The notes beneath the pieces were generated by a model that saw only the letters and a program-made list of their open reading frames with translations, made no database searches and was not told where the DNA came from. The position numbers and the translations under genes were made by a program. From Thermoanaerobaculia bacterium (lineage in GTDB: Bacteria; Acidobacteriota; Thermoanaerobaculia; Multivoradales; JAHEKO01): DNA of 64,000 nucleotides. Every line of letters starts with the position of its first letter. Positions within the stretch are counted from its first letter, which is position 1. Below, piece by piece: positions 52,900 through 61,082 of the stretch. The stretch spans positions 58,083-122,082 of the forward strand of contig CAMYOG010000030.1 in assembly GCA_947259925.1 (NCBI GenBank), in the 5' to 3' direction.

Positions 52900-54498
52900 C
52901 TAGCGCCTGATCTGCTCCAGGAGGTCAGTTGCCTGCTGACGCATTCGTTCGTTGCTGGATCCCTCCGCCACCTTCTCCAGGAGCACCGCTGCCTCGTCGT
53001 ACTTCTTCTCCCGCGCCAGGGCCACGGCGTACTGGAAGTCGAGCTGCAGCAGCGTCTGTCTCGCCGGCGCCAGCTGCTCCTCCGAGACCCCGCGGGCCTC
53101 GGCGGTGGCGACCAGATCGATCGCCTCTCGACGCTTGCCTGCCCGCGCATAGCCGAGGAGCAGGTTGTAGGCCACGTCTCCTCTACCCGGCAGCATGTCG
53201 TAGGCTTTTTCGAGCGTTGTGAGGGCGTCGGGCGTCGGTTTGGCTTCGAGGTTGTAGGCGTACCCGAGGAGAGCCCATCCCTCGCCGTAGGTCGGCCGCA
53301 GCTCGACGGTCTTGCGGAATGCAGCGATGGCCTGGTCGAGGCGCTTCTGCTCCTCGGGAGTCTGTGGTCGCCTCTTTCCGAGGAGACCGAGTTCGATCTC
53401 GCCGAAGAGAAGATGCAGGCGGAAGGCGTCGGGGAGCTCTTCCAGAGCTTGGAGGTAGTAGGTCTCTGCCGTTTGCAGGTCGCCGGCCAGCTCGCTGACC
53501 AGACCGACGCCGGCGATGGCAGGTGCGAACTCCGGCTCGAGCTCGAGAGCAGCCTCAAAGTGGGCCCTCGCGTCGGCCTGGCGACTGGCGTCGGTATGGA
53601 TCAGCAGGTCACCCAGATGAAACAGCGCGGCGGCAGGCTCGAGCGTCGTCAGCGTCACCTGTTTCTGGACACCGGCGGGCACGGGCACTTCGCGATGCGG
53701 AATCGGTGTGGCCTGGAAGTAGGCGTCCACGCTCGCCTCGAGCGTGCCGACGTCGACTCCGAGCACGTCCGTAATCGAGATGTCCGAGGTCGGGTCCGCT
53801 TCGAGCTCGCGGACGAAGCGGCGCGTCGCTGCAAGACGTTGCTCGTCATCCACGACGAGATAGTGCATCAGGGCCCAGGAGCCCCGGGCAAAGGCGCTCA
53901 TCCCCTCCGGATCACCAGGCAGGGCCTCTTGAGTCAGCGCCTTGGCGGTCGGCATGGCTGCGCCGCCTTCCAGGGCCAGCCCTTCACTCCCACCGGGCGG
54001 CAGCGCCACCTGGGCTACCACCCCATCGGCCTGAAAGGTGCTGAAGAGCTCCGCCAGCCCGTGCCGGAGCCATAACGGAACCTGTGGGACGTTGTTGTTG
54101 ACGACCTCGTGCAGGTACTGACGGTAGACCACCGGCAGGGCCTCGTCGGGCTGGCTCCCCACCACCGCGGCGAAGTTCGCGTGCTTGTGCGCCGCGAAGT
54201 ACCCTGACTGCCCGCCCGGCAGTGCATAGGACGCGAAGGACTTCTGATCCCGGAAGACGTAGATCAGGGTGTCGAGTGGTGACTCGAACTCGGCGTTCGG
54301 GAACAGCTCCCCGAGCACCGCCCGCAACCGTTCGAGATCCAACCCGATTTCTTTGGTCGCGGCGTCCTCGAGATTGCTGAGGATGATGAAGTTCTCGGTC
54401 TGGAGCCGCTTCCAGCCCTCGCCCGAGGGGATCTCGGCAAGCGCCGGGCGGGCGACCGTCGACGTGAGCAGCAAGAGGCAGAGTGTGGTGGCTTTCAT
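52900..54498 (-). CDS. Exported TPR protein with an inactive peptidase-MA-like domain
   Basis: A 532-residue exported protein with signal peptide (TTLCLLLLTSTVARPALAE). Residues ~25-260 resemble the peptidase MA-like (gluzincin) domain: WKRLQTENFIILSNLEDAAT, DTLIYVFRDQKSFASYALPG, and the region where active enzymes have HExxH reads YLHEVVNNN, followed by PLWLRHGLAELFS where a Glu is usual (WLxEGLA). Both zinc-ligand motifs are altered, so peptidase activity is unlikely. Residues ~285-532 contain about six TPR units (AALFHLGDLLIHTDASRQAD, AIAAFRKTVELRPTYGEGWA). Probably a periplasmic protein-interaction platform. ATG at the signal peptide. Confidence 0.75.
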   Translation of the reverse strand: MKATTLCLLLLTSTVARPALAEIPSGEGWKRLQTENFIILSNLEDAATKEIGLDLERLRAVLGELFPNAEFESPLDTLIYVFRDQKSFASYALPGGQSGYFAAHKHANFAAVVGSQPDEALPVVYRQYLHEVVNNNVPQVPLWLRHGLAELFSTFQADGVVAQVALPPGGSEGLALEGGAAMPTAKALTQEALPGDPEGMSAFARGSWALMHYLVVDDEQRLAATRRFVRELEADPTSDISITDVLGVDVGTLEASVDAYFQATPIPHREVPVPAGVQKQVTLTTLEPAAALFHLGDLLIHTDASRQADARAHFEAALELEPEFAPAIAGVGLVSELAGDLQTAETYYLQALEELPDAFRLHLLFGEIELGLLGKRRPQTPEEQKRLDQAIAAFRKTVELRPTYGEGWALLGYAYNLEAKPTPDALTTLEKAYDMLPGRGDVAYNLLLGYARAGKRREAIDLVATAEARGVSEEQLAPARQTLLQLDFQYAVALAREKKYDEAAVLLEKVAEGSSNERMRQQATDLLEQIRR

Positions 54499-54509
54499 CG
54501 GCAGGGCGT

Positions 54510-55259
54510 TCAGTCGAGAGTGACCTCGGATGCCGAGGCGACGCGGCGACCGGTGAAGGTACCCCCGTACGCTCGGGCCTCACTGAGCCCCGAGTGGACC
54601 GCGCTCCAGGTGCCTTCGAGCCGCCCGTTCAGCCCGACCGTTCCGCTCAGATCGGCCACCTTGCCTTTGCGCGCGTCCATCACCTCGAGCTCCATACGGC
54701 TGTTCGAGAAAGACCCGCGCAGGGTTCCGCGGTTGCCGTTGCTGCTCCGATAGCTCCCGACCGCTACCAGCGACACGTTCACGCCGCCGCGCATGAACCT
54801 GAGCTCGACCAGCGCGTGGACGCCGATTGGCTCCATCCGGAACTCCCACAGGCCCTCCGGGTTGTCCTCGCTGATCGGCTCGGGCGGGATCTCCTCCATC
54901 TCGGCCGCGAGCGCGGCGAGGCGATCCATCTGGTCGTAGACCAGGCTCCGGGCCCGAGCCGCGGCCTGGAGGCTCTGGTAGGCGTCGTCGAGCGCGATCG
55001 CGATCCGACTCTCGAGCCGCCGCATCTCGGCGACCGGGGCGTCGAGGTCGCCGATCAGGGCGGCGAGCTGGGAGTTCAGGTTGCGCAGCTCCTGCACGGC
55101 CGTCTGCGCTCGCTCGCGAGCCCCGAAGACGCCGTCGAGATCCTGTTCGAGGATCTGCGCCTCGCGAGCGAAGTCCTCCTGGGCCGACTGGGCCGAGAGC
55201 GGCGCGCAGGCGAGCAGTACGAGGGCGGCTAGGGGCGGAGTGGATCGCAGCGTCGGCAT
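54510..55259 (-). CDS. Exported protein with N-terminal coiled coil, unknown function
   Basis: A 249-residue protein with a signal peptide (PPLAALVLLACAPLSAQSA), a helical/coiled-coil half (about 25-125; AQILEQDLDGVFGARERAQT, AVAEMRRLESRIAIAL-like heptads) and a beta-rich C-terminal half (LWEFRMEPIGVHALVELRFM, RGTLRGSFSNSRMELEVMDA, GTWSAVHSGL) that has the feel of a lipocalin-like or small beta-barrel domain. The start at 55259 is set by the signal peptide, although the frame is open further upstream. It precedes the TPR gene by 11 bases, so they are likely cotranscribed. No family recognised. Confidence 0.65.
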   Translation of the reverse strand: MPTLRSTPPLAALVLLACAPLSAQSAQEDFAREAQILEQDLDGVFGARERAQTAVQELRNLNSQLAALIGDLDAPVAEMRRLESRIAIALDDAYQSLQAAARARSLVYDQMDRLAALAAEMEEIPPEPISEDNPEGLWEFRMEPIGVHALVELRFMRGGVNVSLVAVGSYRSSNGNRGTLRGSFSNSRMELEVMDARKGKVADLSGTVGLNGRLEGTWSAVHSGLSEARAYGGTFTGRRVASASEVTLD

Positions 55260-55291
55260 GGACGCGATCCTATCCCGACGCTCGGGGTCGA

Positions 55292-56650
55292 CTAGAAGCT
55301 CACCACGGTCGAGAGCGACAGGGTATCGACGCGATCCGAAGCGTCGACCGCGAAGTCGATCTGGAACCGGCCGACCACCAGCCCGAGACCGCCGGCAAGG
55401 TGAATGTCGTCGCTGCCGGCCTGGAAGCGGACCTGGGCGATCGGCCGCTCGCCCACGTAGTGGATCCTGTGATCGGGATCGTGCCAGGCGCCCAGGCGCA
55501 CGGCCAGCGGGTGACGGAGACGCAGGGCGACGTACTCGATGCCCAGATGGAACTCGTCGCCGCTGTCGACGACGTAGTTCTCCGGATCGCTGCGGCCGAC
55601 GCGAATCATGTTGAGAAGGTCGTCGCTCACATCGCTGTAGTCGACGTGGTCCCAGTCGAAGGTCAGGACGATCGTGTCCGAGGCCCGAAAGGCGATGCCG
55701 GCGCCCCAGACGTCGGGAACATGGAACGTGCCGGCACCACCGACCGACGTGTCGACCTGCCCGGACGTCGTGCTCGCCGGGCCGCCGGTGAAGGTGCCGA
55801 GGAAGTCGAACTCCGGACCGTCCCGGTAGACCGCGCCGAAGCTCCAGCGGGCGGCGGGTCGCCAGAGGAGCCCGACGTGGGCTCCGAGGTCCCGATCGTC
55901 GCCCTGCTCCGCCTGGATCTGGAGGACGTTGCCCGCTGCGGTGTCGGTCGGTCCGTAGCGGTAACCCGGCAGCGCGTCGAGCGCCGGATCGCCGCTCAGC
56001 CGCTCGACCGCGAAGCGCTCGGTCGCCGAAGCCAGGCGGAAGTCGTACGCCGCCAGCCCGAACCCGAGCGACAGCTCTTCGACTACCTCCCAGGCGCCGG
56101 CGGCCCCGACCCCGACAATCTCCAGATCGAGCCGGGAGCGGAGCGGACTGGTGCGGAATCCCGACGACTCGAGAAAGATCCCCTCGCTCAGCTGGGATGC
56201 CCGGAACCTCGCCAGCACGTGCCGGTAGAGCGCGAACGCCCAACGCTCGTCGACGTGGGCGTAGGAGAGGAACGACAGCCCGCTGACGTCGTCGCCCATG
56301 GCACCCTGGTGTAGACCGTCGACGACGTCGATGCCCTGGCCCGAAGGCGGGCTGAAGGCGTGTCCGCGCTCGATGAACAGGCTCGTGTAGCTCCACGACC
56401 GGCCTTCGGCCGACACTTCGGGGGCGATGAGCTGGGTCAACCCGGCGGGGTTGGCATAGGCCGCGGTCGCATCGTCCGCCAGGCCCAGGAAGGCGCCACC
56501 GAGGCCCAGGCTGCGCGCTCCCGGCATCAGCAGGTTGAACTGGGTGGCGGTCTGGATCTCGTCGTTGCTCTGCGCGTCGGCCGGCGTCGAGAGCGACGTG
56601 AGGAGCACGACGGCCAGCGCGACAACCCGCGTCTGTCGTTTCGTCTTCAC
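55292..56650 (-). CDS. Outer-membrane beta-barrel protein (FadL/PorV-like)
   Basis: A 452-residue protein with a signal peptide (VALAVVLLTSLSTPADAQS). Its first strands, MPGARSLGLGGAFLGLADDA followed by TAAYANPAGLTQL, are the hallmark of the OmpP1/FadL and UPF0164/PorV superfamily. Alternating hydrophobic strands continue to a C-terminal aromatic residue (VDTLSLSTVVSF), as required by the BAM machinery. Function could be hydrophobic-substrate uptake or a secretion accessory role. GTG start with GGGAG upstream. First gene of a three-gene minus-strand operon with 54510 and 52900. Confidence 0.8.
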   Translation of the reverse strand: MKTKRQTRVVALAVVLLTSLSTPADAQSNDEIQTATQFNLLMPGARSLGLGGAFLGLADDATAAYANPAGLTQLIAPEVSAEGRSWSYTSLFIERGHAFSPPSGQGIDVVDGLHQGAMGDDVSGLSFLSYAHVDERWAFALYRHVLARFRASQLSEGIFLESSGFRTSPLRSRLDLEIVGVGAAGAWEVVEELSLGFGLAAYDFRLASATERFAVERLSGDPALDALPGYRYGPTDTAAGNVLQIQAEQGDDRDLGAHVGLLWRPAARWSFGAVYRDGPEFDFLGTFTGGPASTTSGQVDTSVGGAGTFHVPDVWGAGIAFRASDTIVLTFDWDHVDYSDVSDDLLNMIRVGRSDPENYVVDSGDEFHLGIEYVALRLRHPLAVRLGAWHDPDHRIHYVGERPIAQVRFQAGSDDIHLAGGLGLVVGRFQIDFAVDASDRVDTLSLSTVVSF

Positions 56651-56938
56651 CGCCGTAACTCCCTCCCCATTCGGCGTTTACCCACTCCCTACGCCACCAG
56701 CCGGCGCCCAGCAATACCCGGCTGGGTTGGCCGCCGCCTGTCTTGCCGGGCGGGCGGGCTGGCGAGCCGCTAGCCCGCTCTGGTAGGATCCCGCCGTCTC
56801 GGACCGTTGGAGATGGTTGGGCGGGATCTGAACATGCCCGGTCTGGGTGTGCGGCGCACGTACGAGCTATATCTGCGGTAGCGAAGCGGGCGTCCTTCAG
56901 CGGTCAAATTTCCTCACTCTTTTTAGAGGAGCCGTACC

Positions 56939-59900
56939 ATGCGATGGTTTGCTTCTGATCGGACCGCTCTAGCCGCGGTCCCTGTCACCGCTATCCTGCT
57001 GACCCTCGGAGCCTGCGCCGACAACCGCAGCTTCGAGCTCGAGACCCCCGCTCCGCCCTCGGCGGCCGCCGCCCGCGGTAGCCGAGCACCGGCCGGAGGC
57101 GACTGGGAGGGCCGCTCGGAGCCCCCTCGACTGGAGTGGCAGAGCTCGGTCAGCTACCAGGCCGATGGTCCGCACCCGGTGGACCTCTCATTGGTCCCGG
57201 CCGGGGTCTACGACCCGAACAACAAGCTCGATACCGGACGCTTCGGCGGCCGGATCGACTCCCCCCTGCCGGAGGAAGAGCAGGAGAGGCTCCGTCAGGA
57301 AGCGCTCCTGCTACCCCCTTCCTTCAACGTGCAGCAGATGGCCCCCGGGCTGGCAGGTCCAGCCGCCGGAGCGAGCTTCGACAGCATCGATTTCACCGAG
57401 TGCTGCGGTGGCGGTGGCAACGTGCCGCCCGATCCGGAGATCGCCGTCGGTCCGAATCACGTGATCGCGGTGGTCAACGTCGCGTTCGAGATCTATGACA
57501 AGACCGGCACTAGCCTGGTCGGTCCGACGACCCTCTCGTCGTTCTTCGCCGGTACGCCCGGCTGCTCGAGCACCGGCGTCTTCGATCCCAACGTCCTGTA
57601 CGACGAGGAGGCGGATCGCTTCGTCCTCGGTATCGACGGTGACGGCACTGACTACTGCGTCGCAGCGAGCACCGGCCCCGATCCGACCGGTACCTGGAAC
57701 CGATACGGGTTCCCGACCGACATAGGAGGTGCGTTCTTCGACTATCCGCATGCCGGAGTCGGCGTCGACGCCATCTTCATGGGGTCGAACCAGTTCTCGC
57801 CGATCGGGCCCTTCCTGGAGGGCCGCGTCTTTGCCATGGACAAGGCGGCGATGTACGCCGGTCTGTCGCTCTCCGTCGTCAGCCGGAGCACCGGCTCGGA
57901 CGGTACGCCCCAGCCTGCAAATCTCCACGGGTTCGGGCAGGGCACCTGGCCGAGCAGCGGCCCCCACTACATCATGACCGAGTTGTTCGACGGCGCGAAC
58001 CACACCGTCTGGTCCTGGGAGGATCCGTTCGGAGCGAACGTCCTGACTCGGCTGGCGGATCTCAACTTGAACGCCGCGACCGGCGTGACCGCCGGCTTTC
58101 CCGTCGACGTTCCCCAGGCCGGCTCTGGCGCCCAGCTTCAAGCCAACGACTGGCGTGGGCTGGACACCGAATACCGCAACGGCTTCCTCTGGATGACCAA
58201 CACCATCTCCTGCAACCCGGGTGGCGGAACGGTGAACTGCGTCCGCTGGGCCCAGATCGATCCGACCGGGCCCTCCGTGGTGCAAGCGGGAGTCTTCTCC
58301 AGCAACGATGAGTACCGCTTCTTCCCCGACCTGGCGGTCAATCACTGTGACGACATGACCGTCGGCTATACCAAGAGCGGCTCCTCGATCTTCCCGGGCG
58401 TCTACGTGACCGGTCGCGAGAGCGGCGATCCGGCCGGGACGCTGCAGTCCGAGGTCGAGGTCCGAGCCGGCGACGGCGCCTACACCGCCTTCGACGGGAC
58501 TCCCCATCGCTGGGGCGACTACACCGGAATGACCATCGATCCGGACGGCCAGACCTTCTGGTACCTCGGCGAGTACAGCAAGAACACCGGCGATCCCTCG
58601 GGCGAATGGGGTACCTTCATCGGCTCGTTCCAGTACGCGGCGTGTGCCGGGGGCAATACCGCGCCGACGGTGGCGATCACCGCTCCGACCGACGGTTCCA
58701 GCTTCGACGTCGGGGAGCTCATCGATCTCGCCGGCACCGCCAGCGACACCGAGGACGGCGATCTGACCGGCGACCTGTCGTGGACCTCGAGCATCGACGG
58801 CGCCATAGGCTCTGGCGGCTCGTTCTCGACCACTCTGTCGTCAGGGACGCACACGATCACCGCCTCGGTGACCGACAGCGGCGGGCTCGACGGCTCGGAC
58901 ACGATCACGGTGACGGTTAACGTCCCGAACACGGCACCGACGGTCACGATCACGGCGCCGCCGGACGGCTCGGTGTTCGATGACATCGAGGTCATCGACT
59001 TCGACGGCACCGCGAGCGATGCGGAGGAAGGCGACCTGAGCGCCAGCCTGTCGTGGAGCTCGAGCCTCGACGGAGCGCTGGGGACCGGGGCCTCGATCGC
59101 AACGACTCTGTCGGCCGGCACCCACACCATCACGGCGTCGGTGACCGATAGCGGCGGGCTGAGCGACTCGGATTCGATCTCGGTCACGGTCGACTCGACC
59201 GGCGGCACCGTTACGCTGACGCTCGAGTCGATCGGTGCGGAAGACGGGGTCGTCGGCGAGAGCTCCGAGAGCAGCGACGTCGGTGGACCGACCAACAGCA
59301 CCGCCTCGTTCCCGATGGCGCTGCGAGTCGGCGACCTGGTGGGTGACCGCCAGATGAAGGCGATCCTGTCGTTCGATACGTCCCAGATTCCGGACGGCGC
59401 CGCGATCGTCGCTGCCGACCTCCGGCTGCGCCGCGGCGGACGCTTCGGCACCAATCCGTTCGAGACCCACGGGCCGATGCTGGTCGACGTGCGAAGCGGT
59501 AGCTTCAGCGACGACCCGGCGCTCGAGAGCAGCGATTTCCAGGCCGCCGCCACGGCGACGGCCGTGGCGAGCCTGAGCGACGCTCCGAGCAATCTCGACT
59601 ACTCCGAGGGCTCCCTCGACGCCGCCGGGCGGGCCGCGATCGACGACACCGGCACGACCCAGTTCAGGCTCTACTTCCAGCTCGACGACAACGACGACGG
59701 CGGCTCCGATCTGATCGGTTACTACTCCGGCGAGGCTCCGGTCGCCGAGAACCGGCCGCAGCTGATCGTGCAGTACGCGACCGACGGCAATGCGTTGCCG
59801 GTGGTCACGATCGACTCGCCGACCGACGGCGCGACGTTCGCGGAGACCGACCCGGTCGACTTCTCCGGCTCGGCCACTGATAGCGAGGATGGCGACGTCA

Positions 59901-60919
59901 CCGCCAGCCTGGTCTGGACGTCGAGTCTCGACGGCACGATCGGCAACGGCGGGAGCTTCTCCACGTCGAGTCTGTCGACCGGCACCCACACGGTCACCGC
60001 GACCGCCACCGACAGCATGGGTGCCGAAGGATCGGCCTCCATCTCGATCACGATCCTGGGCAACGTGGCGCCGACCGCGACCATCACGGCGCCGCCGGAC
60101 GGCTCGTCGTTCGTCGACGGGACGTCGATCGCGTTCGCCGCTACCGCCTCGGACCCCGAGGACGGTGACCTGAGCGCCGGCCTCGCGTGGGCCTCGAGCC
60201 TCGACGGCTCGATCGGCGTCGGTGCCGGCTTCTCGACCACGCTGTCGGTAGGTGTCCACACGATCACCGCTTCGGTGACCGACAGCGGAGGATTGCCGGG
60301 CGCCGATTCGATCAGCGTCACGGTCAATCCGGTCGGCGGTACCACCACGGTGACCTTCACCTCGATCGCGAGCGAAGACGGCATGATCGGCGAGTCGTCG
60401 GAGACCAGCGACGTCGGCGGCGGCTCCTCGGCGTCCGGCTCGGGCGGCGGCGCTCTGCGCGTCGGAGACTTCCCCGGCGACCGGCAGGTCAAGACGATCG
60501 TCTCCTTCGATACCTCGACCATCCCGGCGGGAGCCACGATCGTCTCGGCGACCCTGCGCCTACGCCGAGGCATGCAGTTCGGTGGCAATCCCTTCTCCAC
60601 CCTCGGCGCCTGTCTGGTCGACGCCCAGACCGGCGGCTTCGGGGGCGACACGGCGTTCGCGGCCAGTGATTTCCAGGCGGCGGCGACCGCGGTCGGGGTG
60701 GCTACCCTGAGCGACGCTCCGGCGAACGGCGACTGGTCCGAAGGCGACCTCGATGCCGCGGGTCTGGCGGCGATCAACGATGCGGGTACGACGCAGCTCA
60801 GGGTCTACTTCGCGATCGACGACAACGACAACGGCGCCCAGGACACGCTCGGCTACTTCTCGGGTGACAACGCGGACCCCGCCAATCACCCGCAGCTGGT
60901 CGTGACGTATCAGGAATAG
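56939..60919 (+). CDS. Large surface/secreted lipoprotein with duplicated Ig-Ig-CBM96-like modules
   Basis: A 1326-residue protein with a lipoprotein signal (AAVPVTAILLTLGAC, Cys26). Residues ~70-565 form a beta-rich N-terminal region (NVPPDPEIAVGPNHVIAVVN, RFVLGIDGDGTDYCVAAS) found in other exported proteins, probably a propeller. Then follow Ig-like domain 1 (~571-660), Ig 2 (~664-755), a CBM96/DNRLRE-like domain (~757-948; LRVGDLVGDRQMKAILSFDT), Ig 3 (~955-1040), Ig 4 (~1041-1132) and a second CBM96-like domain (~1135-1326; LRVGDFPGDRQVKTIVSFDT). The Ig domains share DG(S/A)xF and TDSGGLxGxDxIxVTVN-type ends. AGAGGAG lies nine bases before the ATG. Likely a cell-surface carbohydrate- or partner-binding protein. 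Confidence 0.85.
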   Translation: MRWFASDRTALAAVPVTAILLTLGACADNRSFELETPAPPSAAAARGSRAPAGGDWEGRSEPPRLEWQSSVSYQADGPHPVDLSLVPAGVYDPNNKLDTGRFGGRIDSPLPEEEQERLRQEALLLPPSFNVQQMAPGLAGPAAGASFDSIDFTECCGGGGNVPPDPEIAVGPNHVIAVVNVAFEIYDKTGTSLVGPTTLSSFFAGTPGCSSTGVFDPNVLYDEEADRFVLGIDGDGTDYCVAASTGPDPTGTWNRYGFPTDIGGAFFDYPHAGVGVDAIFMGSNQFSPIGPFLEGRVFAMDKAAMYAGLSLSVVSRSTGSDGTPQPANLHGFGQGTWPSSGPHYIMTELFDGANHTVWSWEDPFGANVLTRLADLNLNAATGVTAGFPVDVPQAGSGAQLQANDWRGLDTEYRNGFLWMTNTISCNPGGGTVNCVRWAQIDPTGPSVVQAGVFSSNDEYRFFPDLAVNHCDDMTVGYTKSGSSIFPGVYVTGRESGDPAGTLQSEVEVRAGDGAYTAFDGTPHRWGDYTGMTIDPDGQTFWYLGEYSKNTGDPSGEWGTFIGSFQYAACAGGNTAPTVAITAPTDGSSFDVGELIDLAGTASDTEDGDLTGDLSWTSSIDGAIGSGGSFSTTLSSGTHTITASVTDSGGLDGSDTITVTVNVPNTAPTVTITAPPDGSVFDDIEVIDFDGTASDAEEGDLSASLSWSSSLDGALGTGASIATTLSAGTHTITASVTDSGGLSDSDSISVTVDSTGGTVTLTLESIGAEDGVVGESSESSDVGGPTNSTASFPMALRVGDLVGDRQMKAILSFDTSQIPDGAAIVAADLRLRRGGRFGTNPFETHGPMLVDVRSGSFSDDPALESSDFQAAATATAVASLSDAPSNLDYSEGSLDAAGRAAIDDTGTTQFRLYFQLDDNDDGGSDLIGYYSGEAPVAENRPQLIVQYATDGNALPVVTIDSPTDGATFAETDPVDFSGSATDSEDGDVTASLVWTSSLDGTIGNGGSFSTSSLSTGTHTVTATATDSMGAEGSASISITILGNVAPTATITAPPDGSSFVDGTSIAFAATASDPEDGDLSAGLAWASSLDGSIGVGAGFSTTLSVGVHTITASVTDSGGLPGADSISVTVNPVGGTTTVTFTSIASEDGMIGESSETSDVGGGSSASGSGGGALRVGDFPGDRQVKTIVSFDTSTIPAGATIVSATLRLRRGMQFGGNPFSTLGACLVDAQTGGFGGDTAFAASDFQAAATAVGVATLSDAPANGDWSEGDLDAAGLAAINDAGTTQLRVYFAIDDNDNGAQDTLGYFSGDNADPANHPQLVVTYQE
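58650..60916 (+). repeat. In-gene tandem duplication of the Ig-Ig-CBM96-like module
   Basis: Two units of about 1.13 kb, 58650-59785 and 59787-60916, encode the same three-domain order. At protein level LRVGD..GDRQ.K.I.SFDTS.IP.GA.IV.A.LRLRRG recurs in both, as does SSDFQAAATA..VA.LSDAP. Inside each unit the two Ig domains are themselves repeats, so two rounds of duplication are visible. Confidence 0.8.
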
Positions 60920-60960
60920 TCGCCGAGCGGCTCCGCAGCGCCGGCGAGCCTGCCGGCCCC

Positions 60961-60983
60961 ACCGGGTCAGGGTCCTGACCGGT
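60961..60983. terminator. Hairpin between convergent genes
   Basis: ACCG and GTCAGG pair with CCTGAC and CGGT around GT (with one unpaired G), within a 163-base gap between the convergent 56939 and 61083 genes. There is no T run, so it may be a weak bidirectional terminator. Confidence 0.4.
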
Positions 60984-61082
60984 AGGGGTCTGCGGGCCCG
61001 TACGCGCTCCCTGGAGGGGCCGGATCGGGGGTGAGAGTCGAGCTTGCCCGAAGCCGGAGCGCCCCGAGGGCGCGCCGGCGCC

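Noticed and set aside
58841..60259. Long minus-strand open frames opposite the Ig-repeat gene
   Set aside because: They mirror the repeated, GC-rich coding strand, have no signals or family resemblance, and are out-of-frame shadows.
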